Assembly: GCA_905178155.1 (NCBI GenBank) | Contig: CAJINV010000002.1 | Location: forward strand, 2,076,922 to 2,140,921 | Reading direction: 5' to 3' | DNA length: 64,000 bases | Origin: Amoebophrya sp. A120 | Taxonomy: Eukaryota > Sar > Dinophyceae > Syndiniales > Amoebophryaceae | Shown: positions 9,987-21,900 of the stretch, one piece after another | Layout: each line of letters begins with the position of its first letter | How positions within the stretch are numbered: the stretch's first letter is position 1 | Translations under genes and position numbers: made by a program | The notes under the pieces: generated by a model | Told to the model about the DNA's origin: nothing | Database searches by the model: none | The model's input: the letters and a program-made list of their open reading frames with translations, nothing else

Positions 9987-12900
9987 TCACGTCCCCTTCG
10001 GATACGCTTCCGGAGTCGGGGTGTTCTCCACGTCCAAAAATCCCGACAACCTCATCGTCTTCAACCGTTCCCCCTCAGTTGTGCCTTCGTCTGTTGGGCC
10101 CACACTCGCCCGGGATTTCCTCGTCGCCGTCGCGTTCATATCGTGATGCGGTGCGGTATCCGCGTCGACGGACCCGAGTTTCCTAAAGTGCGACTTTGGC
10201 CTGGCGATATCTGCTTCTTCTGTGTTTATCTCCGCGATTTCGTGGTCTAGGTTCCGCGGGGACAAAGCCGGAACCGAATCCTTCATCGCAGCAGCTGCCG
10301 CTGGTGCAGGTGGCGCTAGCCGGGAACCCGCTTTGAAGTGCGCTTTTGGCCTCGCGACATCATCTGAGGCCTCGGTTTTCATTTCTGCGATTTCCTTATC
10401 AAGCGCTCGCGGGGACAAATCCGCCGCAACGTTATTCATCATCGGCGGCGTTATCCTCGGACTAGCGGTCGGCCTCTTTGCAGCAGCACTACTATGGAAG
10501 TGCGCCTTCGGCCTCGCAACGTCCACCTCTTCGATTTTTATCTCCGCGATTTCCTTATCCCTTTCGCCAAGAAGTCCTTGTGTTCCCGTCGTCTCCCGGG
10601 ATTCTCTCGGAGACGAAATCGAAATTGCCTCCGACGGTTTTTCGATCCGGGGCGAGGCAAGCATCGTGGTGCTGTCCTTCGTCGCTCTTGATGAGGTCGA
10701 CGGGAGACGTGGGGAAGCGATGTCACTCGGCAAATCCTGCGGCTTGTCGATCCTCGGGGAGGAGAGGGATTGTTTGTGGAAATGGGATTTTGGTCGCGCG
10801 ATATCTTCCGCGTTTTCCTGTTTCATTTCCGCGATTTCGTGGTCTAGGTTGCGAGGGGACAAAACGGGTATGGAATCTTTGTTTCCGTCTGAAGAAGGCT
10901 TCAGCGGCACACTGTTTTTCTTCATAAAAACCGGCTTCGCGACCGCATCATCTACCTCGTGATTCAACGCGCTCTCTGCTCTCGCCTGGCTGAATCTTTT
11001 CTGAGGTGCGGTTGAAGTTGTTTGTGAAGGTCTCGATGGTGCGGGTGCAGTAGCAGTGCTGTTGTTCTCGTCCACCTCTGGATGCTCATCCGGAACGTCT
11101 GAGTGGGAAACTTGTAGTTCATCGTCCTTCATGAAATCGGCAAGATTTTCTTTTTCCGCTGTTTTCTCTGCTACCGACTTCTTCGCTTCCGCGGCAGACC
11201 TCGGGGATAAAGCGTTGATGTACTCCATCTGATCGGAGGCTGACATCTTCCCGAAATTTTTCGGCATTCTATCCTGCCAAAACGCCGGTCGGGGCGTTTG
11301 CGTTTCTTAGAGCTTTAACACCCGTTAGCATGAGAAGTGGTGAGTTTGTAGTGAATTTTGCATGACAAATAGCAGAGGAGACTGCCGGGACATTGTCCCT
11401 TTTGCTCTTCTGGGAAGTGGGTTCTGCACACCGCAGAAGTTAGTTGTCCAGGCTTATGCGGCGGGCAGCTGGACATGGCCTGGGCGTCATTCTTTGGCCA
11501 TGTGAGTTTCGTCTTCCTGTGCTTGCAAAAGAGCAAGCACTGCAGCAGCCGCGGCAAACACGCCAAAAACAAGAGCCGCGAAGCACATAAGCGCAGTTTA
11601 GGCAAGATGAAGGCGCGGAAGCAAAGGCGAAAGGACCCGGCCGAGAGCTTTGACGCGTCTATCCGGCAGGCGCGTGAACTCTCCAGGCCTTTTCGGCAGA
11701 ATATAGAGGCGCCTAGGGCAACAGCGGGCGCCTGTCTTTTCCCCTCGGCCCCACTTCCCAGGGTCTACTTGTGCGTTTTTTTGAGCACTTTTCTGCGCTA
11801 AACTTTGCTTATCACGGTCGAAAAGTGGCGCTCGGTGAATTTTGGGGTGAATTTTGAAAAGGACGCCGGTGAGTTTTGTCCTCCGGCTCTTTTTCAAAAT
11901 TCGCTAGCGCGTGAGAAACTCCGGGTTTTGGGGCTTCAACAAAGTGTCGCCAAAACAAAAAGTCCCAAAATTCACCAAGGGAATTCTTGACCTGGGGATC
12001 ACGTCGAATAAGACTTGCTCCGGAGGCAAAAAGACACGTAGGGAGCTGTGAGCAGAGCACAGCAGGCGAAGCAAGCTAGCGTCCGCGGCCGAATCGTGCC
12101 TCCCCTTCCACCCGAGGCTGCTCCCAGATATCCAATTCCAAGCCACAACCACAACTCGTGAGAGCATACATGTTGAACTAGTGCCCCTGTGTTCAGGCGT
12201 CGCCCTCCCTTTCGACCATTTCGGAGAGGAACTTCTGAGGCAGACGCGCAGATGAACAAGAGCCCCACGATTCACCATCTTTGGTTACATATGCCCTACA
12301 CAGTCCGGCGGGCCCCCGCAAGACCACTTCTTTCGGTGCTGCAAGTGCCACCGGGCGACGAGCAGCCCCTCACGCTGCGTGGGCTGCTTGGGCTCGTGTG
12401 TCTAATACGCAGCGCCCTTCTCTTTTGTTAGTATTAAATGCAAGTCATGCAATACAAATTCACTGCAAATTCACCATTCTGTATGCTAACGACCGTGCAA
12501 GGCATAAATCTGATCGGCAGCCGACATCTTCCCAAAATTATCCTGCCAAAACGCCGGTCGGGGCGTTTGCGTCTCCTGGTCGTGGATTTCGATACGGTCC
12601 ATCTCGGTGGCTTTCATTTCCACCTTTGGTGCGGCCTCTGTAGAAGGAGCGGGCTTCTCTTTCTTCTGCGTCTGAGAGGACGGCATAGTTGTAGTTCCTG
12701 CTGCTGTTTTATCTTTCGAAAGAACTTGTTTCCGCACCTGGTTGCCCTTGAAATTCGCCTGAATTTTCAGAGCAGAAATCGTCATCTCTTTCTTCTCCTT
12801 CTCAACCTCTTTTCTCGCTTGTTTCCCTTTGAAATTTGCCTGAATTTTTGTAACCGCGGTTGTGGTTTCTTCTTTTTCCTTCTCAACCTTTTTCCTCGTT

Positions 12901-15900
12901 TCCTTCCCGCGGAAGTTCGCCTGGATTTTCAAAACCGCGTTTTTTTCCTCCTCCTTCTCTTTTGAGACTTTCTTTCTCGCCTGGTTCCCGCGGAAATTTG
13001 CCTGCAATTTTGTTGCCGCGGTTTCTTGGTCGGAGTACAGCGTTTGGCTGTCCTCGTCTGGATCGCGATTTCTTCTAGGCGTTTCTTCCTCGACTGGTTG
13101 GGGTGGCGGTGCGACTTCCGCATCAACCGCGTCCTGCCGTTCTTTTGACAAAAATTTCTCCGCCCCAGTCGCGTTCCCACTCTCGTCATGGAGGATCAAG
13201 TCGCCAGTCGCTTCGAGAGCTGCTTTGCTTGTCATAGCCGCGGTTTGAATCAGAACGTCGGTGTTGTCGGCCTTTTTGTTACTGTTGATCTTCATTTTCA
13301 TCCCATTTGTCGGCACATGGTCCTCCGTTTTGTGCAGTTTGATCGGGTGGCGGAGGTTGGTTTGCTTGTTGTTTTTCGAAGAAGCAGAAACACTATCAAG
13401 AATCGCTTGCTTCTGTAGAGTCCGCTCCGCGGACCTTTTCCTAACAGCGGCGTTCGGTGACCTACTCCTCGGCGGCGTCGGGCTCAAGGAAGGTTTCTGC
13501 GACGAAGCAGCTCTTGCTTTTATTTTCCGCTCTCGACTAGAAGACAATCGAAACCTCTCACCGCCCTCCCGCCAGGAAACCGGGGGTGTTTCAGCACGGT
13601 TTTTCGACGCACGACCTCCACCGCGGATAACGGAGGACAAATCCAGCTGTGTCCCGTTGAAGCCTTGGTACTTCGTCACAGGGACACTCCGATCCTGTAC
13701 ATTGCTGTATATCTGGGAAATGGTCGTATTTGCCGGATCTGGGCGTCTCTGAATCCCACTCAAACCTACCGGCTTGGGCGACATCGAACGGGCGCGTTGC
13801 TTTTTCGTCATCGAGGGCTTTTTCCGCCACATCTCCGGCACGGGTTTCCTTTTGTCCAGTTTCCGATCGCTGGTCAAAGTCGACATCTGTTTCACCGGGG
13901 TGAAGGGGTCTGCTTTTCTAGTTGTCTTCGTCGTCTGCCGCGCGTCTAAAACCTGCCCATTTAATATTCCCCCACGGGGCGACGCACGAGGAGAAGTCGC
14001 TTCTATTTCCCTTTCCCTGATCGCAGCAGAAATGGTCGGTTTGGTCAAATTTGCGGAAAACGGCTTATTCACTGTCAATCCCTTCTCATCCTTCCGCCCG
14101 TGTTTCGGCGGCGGGGTTTTAGACCGGACATGTAAGTGATGATGATGAAATGTCGTCGCAAAGGCCTCTTGTTTCGCGCGCTCTCTCAACTCATTCTCCG
14201 ACACCTTCACCTTCCCAAGAGCGATCAATTCCTCTCCCCGGATTCTTTTATTCGTGTACAGAGTGGGGGAGACAGAGCCAATCTGGATAAACCGCCGCTT
14301 TTTCTTCCCCGTTTTGGAAGACAGAGATTTTTTCTTTTTGTCCGGAAGATCGACGTGGTCGGGGACGTCAATTTCTTCAATGTAGATCTTGTATTGCTGC
14401 TCGGCGAAGAGATCCTCCTCCTCCTCTTCAGTCTCGTCCGCGTTATTTGCGTTGATGTTCCTAGTACCAGTAAGAGCCTCCTCGTCCGTTTGCACCTCCT
14501 CGTCTTTTATCTCCGGTTGAGTTTGAATATTTTCCGATTTTTTATTCCGACTCTGCTGCTGTCTCTCTGCGGGAGACGGAGAAGAAGTTCTCGATTTCCT
14601 CACCTGCTCGTGCATTATCCTGAGTAAAAACGTCCCCACACCAGAGTCAGGATGGGGATTTTGCAACACAAACCTAGGAGTTTTGGGGGTAACGCATGAC
14701 AAATTGCACTCCGCAGTGTCGTGCTGGTTAGCAAGTGCAGCCGCGTCACAGATTCATCTGCTCATCCTGTTCACAGCATCGCAAATTCCAAAACACGACT
14801 GGCAATGGCTCTCATGGGGATGCGCATTACAAGTCTTCCTGTCTTTGCAAATCTGCATTACAACTCTGGTGTGGGTACATTTTTACTCAGGATATGCATC
14901 TCCAAGAACTCACTCCGGAGGGACAAAGGCTCGGCGACTTGACTACGCTTTACTGCAGCTAGAGGTGCAGGAACTTCTGCAACCGTGCCTGCTTCTGCTG
15001 TGGCACCAATAGCGCCTCCAGTGAAAGACAAAACAGAGTGGGAACTTGCGGATTGGCTTTGCTGATCCGCGTCTTTCGCAGGCGTCTGTGCTTGCGCACC
15101 AGCGTCTTTCAGCAGTTCGTCCCGGTATTTCGGCACGAAGGGTTTGTCCAGGTCAGAGTCCTCCTCTGGCGTTTTGGGTTTGGTGCTGCTCGATTTCCGG
15201 GTTTGTTGCTCTGCGCTCTTTCGCGCCACTGGCGCCTGCTCTTTCGGCTCTGTTGATTTTCGATTTACTGCAGAGTCACGAGCAACAGGACCATCACTGG
15301 ATGGCGGCATCTTCGCTTTTTCCACGGCAGAAAGTTTCTCATTCGCGGATAACCGGGGGACGGTTAAGAAGTTTTGTTGACCAGAAGAAGATGCTCTTTG
15401 CTGCTGCTGTTGTTCTCCCGCCTGCGAAGCGAGTTTCCTTGCTTGCATTGCTGTCGCAGAAGTTTGGACCGTGCTGGAAGACCTTGCCGTCCCCGTTTCG
15501 TAATCCTGCTGAATAGACAGTGACTTTTCATCCAATGTTTGCAGCCCTCCGGCGGTTGCAGTTTGACCTCCGGGGAGGGGAATCTGCAACAAGTCGTTGA
15601 TAGCGGCTTTCAAGTTGTCCATTTCCGACTGAGAAACTTTGCTCATGTCCGTCTTGCGCTCATCTTGATGCTTGCCGCCAGTGTCTTTGCCTTTGCTAGC
15701 GGTACTACCGGTACTGAGCCGCTCCACCGAAACTACCGAAAGATTCTGCTGTGTCTTATCCCCCCGGTCGGACTTGCTACTCGCACGAGAAAGAGCTGCT
15801 TCTTTATGATCCTGATCACCAGGAAGAGCATGCACTGTTGTCCTGGTAGAGTGGTCGCGCTCCTTGACAGAGACCACAGAAGCCTCGCTTTGTCCTCGTG

Positions 15901-18900
15901 TTTGTTGTTGGTGTTCTGGAGATGCTTTTGGTTTCGCTTTCGCTTTGCCCTTCGCAGCAGGAGCAGTTGTGGTTACAGTAGCTGTCGTCCCCGGCGCCGT
16001 GGTACCTGCAGCAGAGGCTCGCGCTTTCGAAGAAGTTCTGGGCCTGTCGTGAATCGATTTTTCTTTCTCTAAATCCTCAGAAGGAACGTCAGACGTGATG
16101 ATCTCCGGGTCGATCTGCCTCGCGATCTCTTCCTGAGTGAGCGGGGTTTGTTCAAGACCTCCGTCCTTGTTTTTTGTGCTTGCGGCAGGAGCACCAGGGG
16201 CTGTATCTTCCTTCTCTTTGGACGAGGTTTTCTTTTTCGGTGGTTTGCTACCGCAACCTAGTACCGCCGCGAGCTGGCCAAGACAGGAGGGCGCAGGGCC
16301 GGCAGGAGTCTGCTCTTTTGCTGCAGCAGTATCTGGGCCAACGGCGGTGTCCTTTTTCTCCCCCGCAGCGGAAGCTGCTGCACCTCCGGCCTCTGCTTGT
16401 TCTCCAGCGCCTTCCTCTGCTTTGCTCTTCCGCGGATGTAACCTCACCAGCCCCTCCTTGCTGTCACGCTTCTTTCCCTCGTCCTTCGGCTTGTTTTTCG
16501 CCGCAGTGGTCAAGCTCGTCCAGTCATTATTCAATCCGCGCTTGAAGTCAGAAACTAATTCCTTAAGAGAAAAGCGGAAGTTGTCGTACCGCTCCCAAAC
16601 CTCGTCCCCCCGGTTCGGGCTTCGGTAAGACGAGGCGGCGGACTTCAGCGATTCTTTCGAAAGAGCCCGGTTGTTGTTCGAGGGGAGTGCTGCAGTGGTT
16701 TGTTGTTGTTCAGCTAGAACTGCAGTACTGGAAGCCGCTGCAACTGCAGCTTCTTGTTCTTTTTTTCCCTTTTCCTCTTCCCCCTTGGAACTTTTCCGCG
16801 GGTGCAGTCGGACCAACCCCTCTTTGCTCCCCGACCGCTTTTTGCGTTTCGCCTCCTCCTCATCCTCGTCCCGCACTTTAACAAGAGAGTTCCGTAAAGA
16901 CTCCTTGATGGCGGGCAGATCCGTGTTCAGCCCGCGACTAAAATCGGAAACCAACTCGTGCCACGCGGAGGCGAAGTTCGTAATCCGCTCGGAGATTTCC
17001 TCGGACTGGGCGACCTGTTGGACGAAGGAAGTGTTGTTCGAAGGTGTTGCGGTAGTTGTACTAGAGGCTGTCTTTGTAGTCGTAGTCCCGGAAGTTGAAG
17101 TGGTTTTGTAGTTTGCACCAGTAGTCGTGGAAGCTGCTTTTGCATCAGGAGCTTCTTGTTGTGCAGCCGCCGCGGCAGCGGCCTCTTTGGTCCCGACTTC
17201 CTCCACCGTAAAGGACCTGCCAAAGTGGGACTTGTGGTGGTGTTTCTTGTGCTCCTCATGCTGTTGTTCACCACCAGCATTTGGATTTGCCTCTTCTTTC
17301 TTCGAACTCCCTCTAGCGTAGAGCCTGACTTTTTCACTTGATTTACTATTTCGCGTTTCGGGCGCGGCCGGCTTGTCGGGCTTAGCACCTTTGGAAGCGC
17401 GTTTCGCAGGGGAATCGTTGTCGTTTTTCGGCTTTTGTTCATCTTCGTGCTGCTCTCCTGCTGTTTCCTCGCTCTTCTTACTTCCGCGGGAGAATAAACG
17501 CACTTTGCCCTCCTTCGAGGTGGACCTTTTTTCCTGCTGCTGTTGTTCTGCAGCAGAAGGAGCATTCTGAGTTGTATTTGCTTTTGAAGTCGCTGATGTC
17601 GCTGTCCCTTGCAGGTTCGTCTTCCCTGCTTCCTTTTTCTGCCTCTCCTGCTCCTTCAAAACCTTCAAATCCTCCATACTCCTCACCTCAAAGCCCCCAT
17701 CTGCCGTGGCACCGGCAATGATGTTCCCCTTTTTCAGCAATTTCGCCATCACATCCGCCGGCGGGGCGTGCGTCTTGTGGTACCGGTGCTTGTACACAAC
17801 CCCAGGCGCGCCCGCGGCTTGCTTCTCCTTTTTTGCAGCAGAGGAAGCTCCTGCAGCAGCTCCGGGCGGCCCTTCGTTTCCTGACAGAGCGAGGTCGGAA
17901 AGCGCGTCTTCCTCCTCCCCAGAAACTAGTACTGAAGATGTCAAACTTGCATGATGACCATTTTTGTCCAGCGATGAAGAACCTGCAGCAGCAGCTGCAG
18001 CGGCAGCCTGTTTCTTTTTCAACATCCTTTCCTCTTCCTGCTTTTCCCACATCGCTTCGGCCGCTTCGAATGTGCACTTTGTTAAAGCCATCAACTCCTC
18101 GACCTCTTTCGCCTTTCTGGTCTTCTCGTGCTCCTCTTTCGCGAGTCTCGCTTTTTCCTCCCCGATTTCCCTATCCCGCTGCATCTCTTCCGGGGAGTAG
18201 AACAACCTGGATAATCGTTTCACCTTCACATCGTCCCCCACGTATTCTTGAATCCGGTCCCCCCGGTCCTTTTTCTTCCGTAGATCTAATTTCCTGGTAT
18301 TCAAATCCTTTTCCAGGCGCTCCCGGGGGGAGTTTGGAGTTTTGTTCCGCAAAGTGTTTTTCTGCATTCGCCTAGACAACGCCGCTGCTTGCTGCTTCTC
18401 ATCAATCTCTCCCGTTTCCGCATCGCGATAGCGGAGTCGCGTTCTTCTATGCGTATCCGGGTCCGCGCGGTGCCAAATCGTGTGCACCACCGCGGTGAGG
18501 TCGTCGTCCATTTCACCTAACACTTGCTTATTCACATTTTCTAACCCTCTGTCCAGATCTTCGAGCAACGATTCTTCATTCCGGTTCTTCAACCCCTTCA
18601 GCAAGTGATCCCCCGCGCCCTCCTTCGCGTGTTCTTTGTGCCGCACACGCTTCACGGGTAAGAAATCTTCGTTGACTTCTTCCCTTCTCGAAATTCCGCA
18701 CCCAAAGTCCCGCGCGACCTCGTCTATCGCGATCCAGCAGTTCGTCAGCCTCTCCCGGACTTCTGGGTGGCGAAGAATCGCCAACCGCTCGTCACCCTGG
18801 TTCACCGCACCGCGCTTCTGTTTTTTGTCTTCGACGAGTTGAACCGCTTTTCTGCGATTCTTATTCTCTCCTGCGATAACTCCTTCTGAAGTCATATTTT

Positions 18901-21900
18901 TCTCTCTGTCATCAAGCCGTTTGTTGTATTCAGCTCCTTTGCTTTCCAGTTTTTTGTCGTGAAACACCTCCGAGGATTTCTTTTTAGCCATGTCCACATC
19001 TTCTTGCATAGTTTTCGTCGCAATTTCGTCCTTCATGCGCAACAAGGGATCGGCTTTCTGTAAATCCACGTTTCTGGGCGAGGGAGGGCTCGGCGAAGGT
19101 TCCTTCTCCTCGAGTAGGACTTCTGCCTCCTTCGATTTCCGTGGGAATAACCGCACCATTTCTTTCCCTTGGGAATTCGTCTTTCTCGTCACAGGGGCTG
19201 GCGCTTGACTCGGTTTCTTTTTCGGCTGCGGCTGTGTCCCTACAACAACTCCAGGGTTTTGCGGCGCGCTGCTGCTTCGGCCCCCTTTCCCGGGCGCTTG
19301 AACGGGGGTGGATTTTCTACCGTGGGAGGACAGATCCAGAGGCGGGATAGTAGAGGCCTTGCTGGCCTTAGAAGTATTTACAGCTTCTTCAACACTGTTT
19401 TTAGTACCGCCCTGCTCGTCGTTCTCATTTCCTTCCGTATCTTCTGGCTTAAAGTTCATCATTTTCCCATCGTGAAACGCCGTCGTCACGGAATGGAAGA
19501 ACTGCTTCCGCCCGTCGGCGCCGTACCTCCCTTCGAACATTAAATTGTCACTCTCCGTTAACTGTTTGTTCAGCTTCGCAGTAGACGGGGTTTGTTCTTT
19601 CGAGAACTGCTTGACCAAAGCCGTTTCTTTCAACTTTTCTGCTTCAATTTCTGCGATAATGTTCCCTTTCATTTTCTCCCGCTCAATCACCGCCTGCGGT
19701 GGCGCTTTGGTCTTGTACTTCCTTTTCCGAAACTTGAACCCGTGGAAGCCCACCCCGCCCATCGGATTTTTGTTCGCTTCCTTCTGCTATCAACTGTAAA
19801 AATGTCTGGGTCTGAATCCAACTTGTCATGCTAATTTTGGACTCAAAAAAAATCTGTATTGCATGAGCAGCAAAGAGAGTCCAAGTTTTGCTACATGGAA
19901 AGAGCATTTGTCATGCGGTATAGGCATCAGGAAGCCCTCACAAAATCTGTGATGCCAGGGCATGCGCATGCGTCACAGGTATCAGGAGTCATGCAAAATG
20001 TGCATGACAAACCTGGCAATCTTCCAGACCCAGACATTTTTACATTTGATATCTGTTCCTCCGTAAGCTCTTCGGAAGATTGGTGGGATTTCAGACTCGC
20101 GGTTAAAAAGCTGATGTTGCTAAATTGGGAAAGCAAAGAGCTGTCGGACGCGAACCTCGAACTGAAATCCTTCTTATTGTCCGAACGCGCGCTCAAAGGG
20201 CCATCCACTTCGGCGGTTTCGCCTTTCGCAAGGCTTTCTTCCATGTTCGAGTCGTCGCTGATTTGCGCTTCCGGTGCGTCTTTGTCCAAAACCCCGATAT
20301 TGATCAGGTGCTCGATTTTCTTCCTTCTCGCCTTTTTTTGCTTGTTCTTCTGCATGATTTCCTCGATTTTCTTCTCGTGTTCCATCTCCGACTTCCGGTA
20401 GTATAAGCGGGTAACCCGTTTCCCCTCGTGGTTTCTGGGGGAAGTGTCTTTGTTCCGAATTGCCCGCTGCTGCTGCCTCCGACTCGCGGCTTCCTGCTCT
20501 TTGTGTTTGTCCCGCTTTCCCTCCTCATCCCGATACACTAACCGCGATCGCCGTGCGGTGTCCGTGTCGGCCGAGCCCCAGAACTTCGTCAGCTATCAAT
20601 TGCAAATATGTCTGGGTCTGGGAGATTCTGAAAGCTGTCACGCACGTTTTGCACTAGCCATGATGTCTGTGATGCATGCCCTAGCATCACAGATTTTTTG
20701 AGGGCTTCTTGATGCCTGTTCCGCATGACAAATGCCCTCTCCACGAAGGCAAAAATTACATTCCCTTTGCTGCTCGCAATACAATTTTTTTTGGAATCCA
20801 AAGGTAGCATGACAAGTTGCATGTCTCCAGACCCAGGCATATTTGCACTTGATATCAGCCGGTTGGTCACCAAATCGTCCATATCGCGTTTAATCGAGCC
20901 CCGGAAGCCGTTGTCTAATTCTTGCAAAGCGGCGCGGAAATTACTAATCCGATCCTGAATTTCGTCGCTCGCGAGAAGGCTCGCGAAAACGTTAGAGGGC
21001 CGCCCGGTACTAGACCCTGCATTTGAGGTCCCACCTGTCGACCGACTTTCTTTCTGGACGCTCTGCATATTGGTGCCGTCGTTTCGAAGATTTAGATTTC
21101 CACCTCGGGGCGAGGTTGACTGCGTCCTCGGCGACGCTTCTCTGCTGTTTTTCAGCTTCCTTTGCTTCGGCTTGAAATCCTTTTTTTCCTCCGTCTTACT
21201 GAACCCGCACCCGATAGTCGCAAAGGCGAGATTGATCCCCGCCCAACAATTCGTAAGGACGGCCGACGCGCAGTTTTGGTCGGTTTGTTTCTTGTTTCGG
21301 GGGGAGAGAGAAGAAGATGCTGCTCCTGATGCTCCTGCGGCGCTCGGTTGTTCCTGGTTCGAGTTGAAGACCGAAGAAGAGGCTGCACCCGCAGCGGCGG
21401 CCGCAACAATGTCGGCTTTTCGCTGTTCCTTGCTTTGTTGCTCCCCTCCTCCTTCTCCCAACTCGGCACTGCTTTGCTCCTTTTTGCTCCGGTACAGCCT
21501 GACTTTCGCCTTCGGAAAGGAGCTGCTACGTTTTTCTGAGGACTCTGCAACGAGAGAAGCATTGCTGGCGGTGGATTTTTTGTTCACAGAAGCTTTGCCT
21601 TTGGTCGTGGTGGAAGAAGTAGACGCCGCTCGTTGTTCAGAAGCGGAACCTTTGGTTGCAGCTTTATTCTCCTTGTTGGTCGAAGCCTTATTTGTCCCTG
21701 CTGATGTCACCGGAACACTAGAGCCTCGCAACGCAGCACTACTCGACGCCACACTGAGCTTCTTCTTCGAACCAGCCGGCACCGCGGGAAGCGGGTGATT
21801 ATTTGCATTTATTTCCGTCGAGGTCGCTGCGGATTGCCTTGGCGCTGGTGATTTTGACGTTTCCGCATCGAGCGTGAATTCCGGCATGGGAATAGCACGG

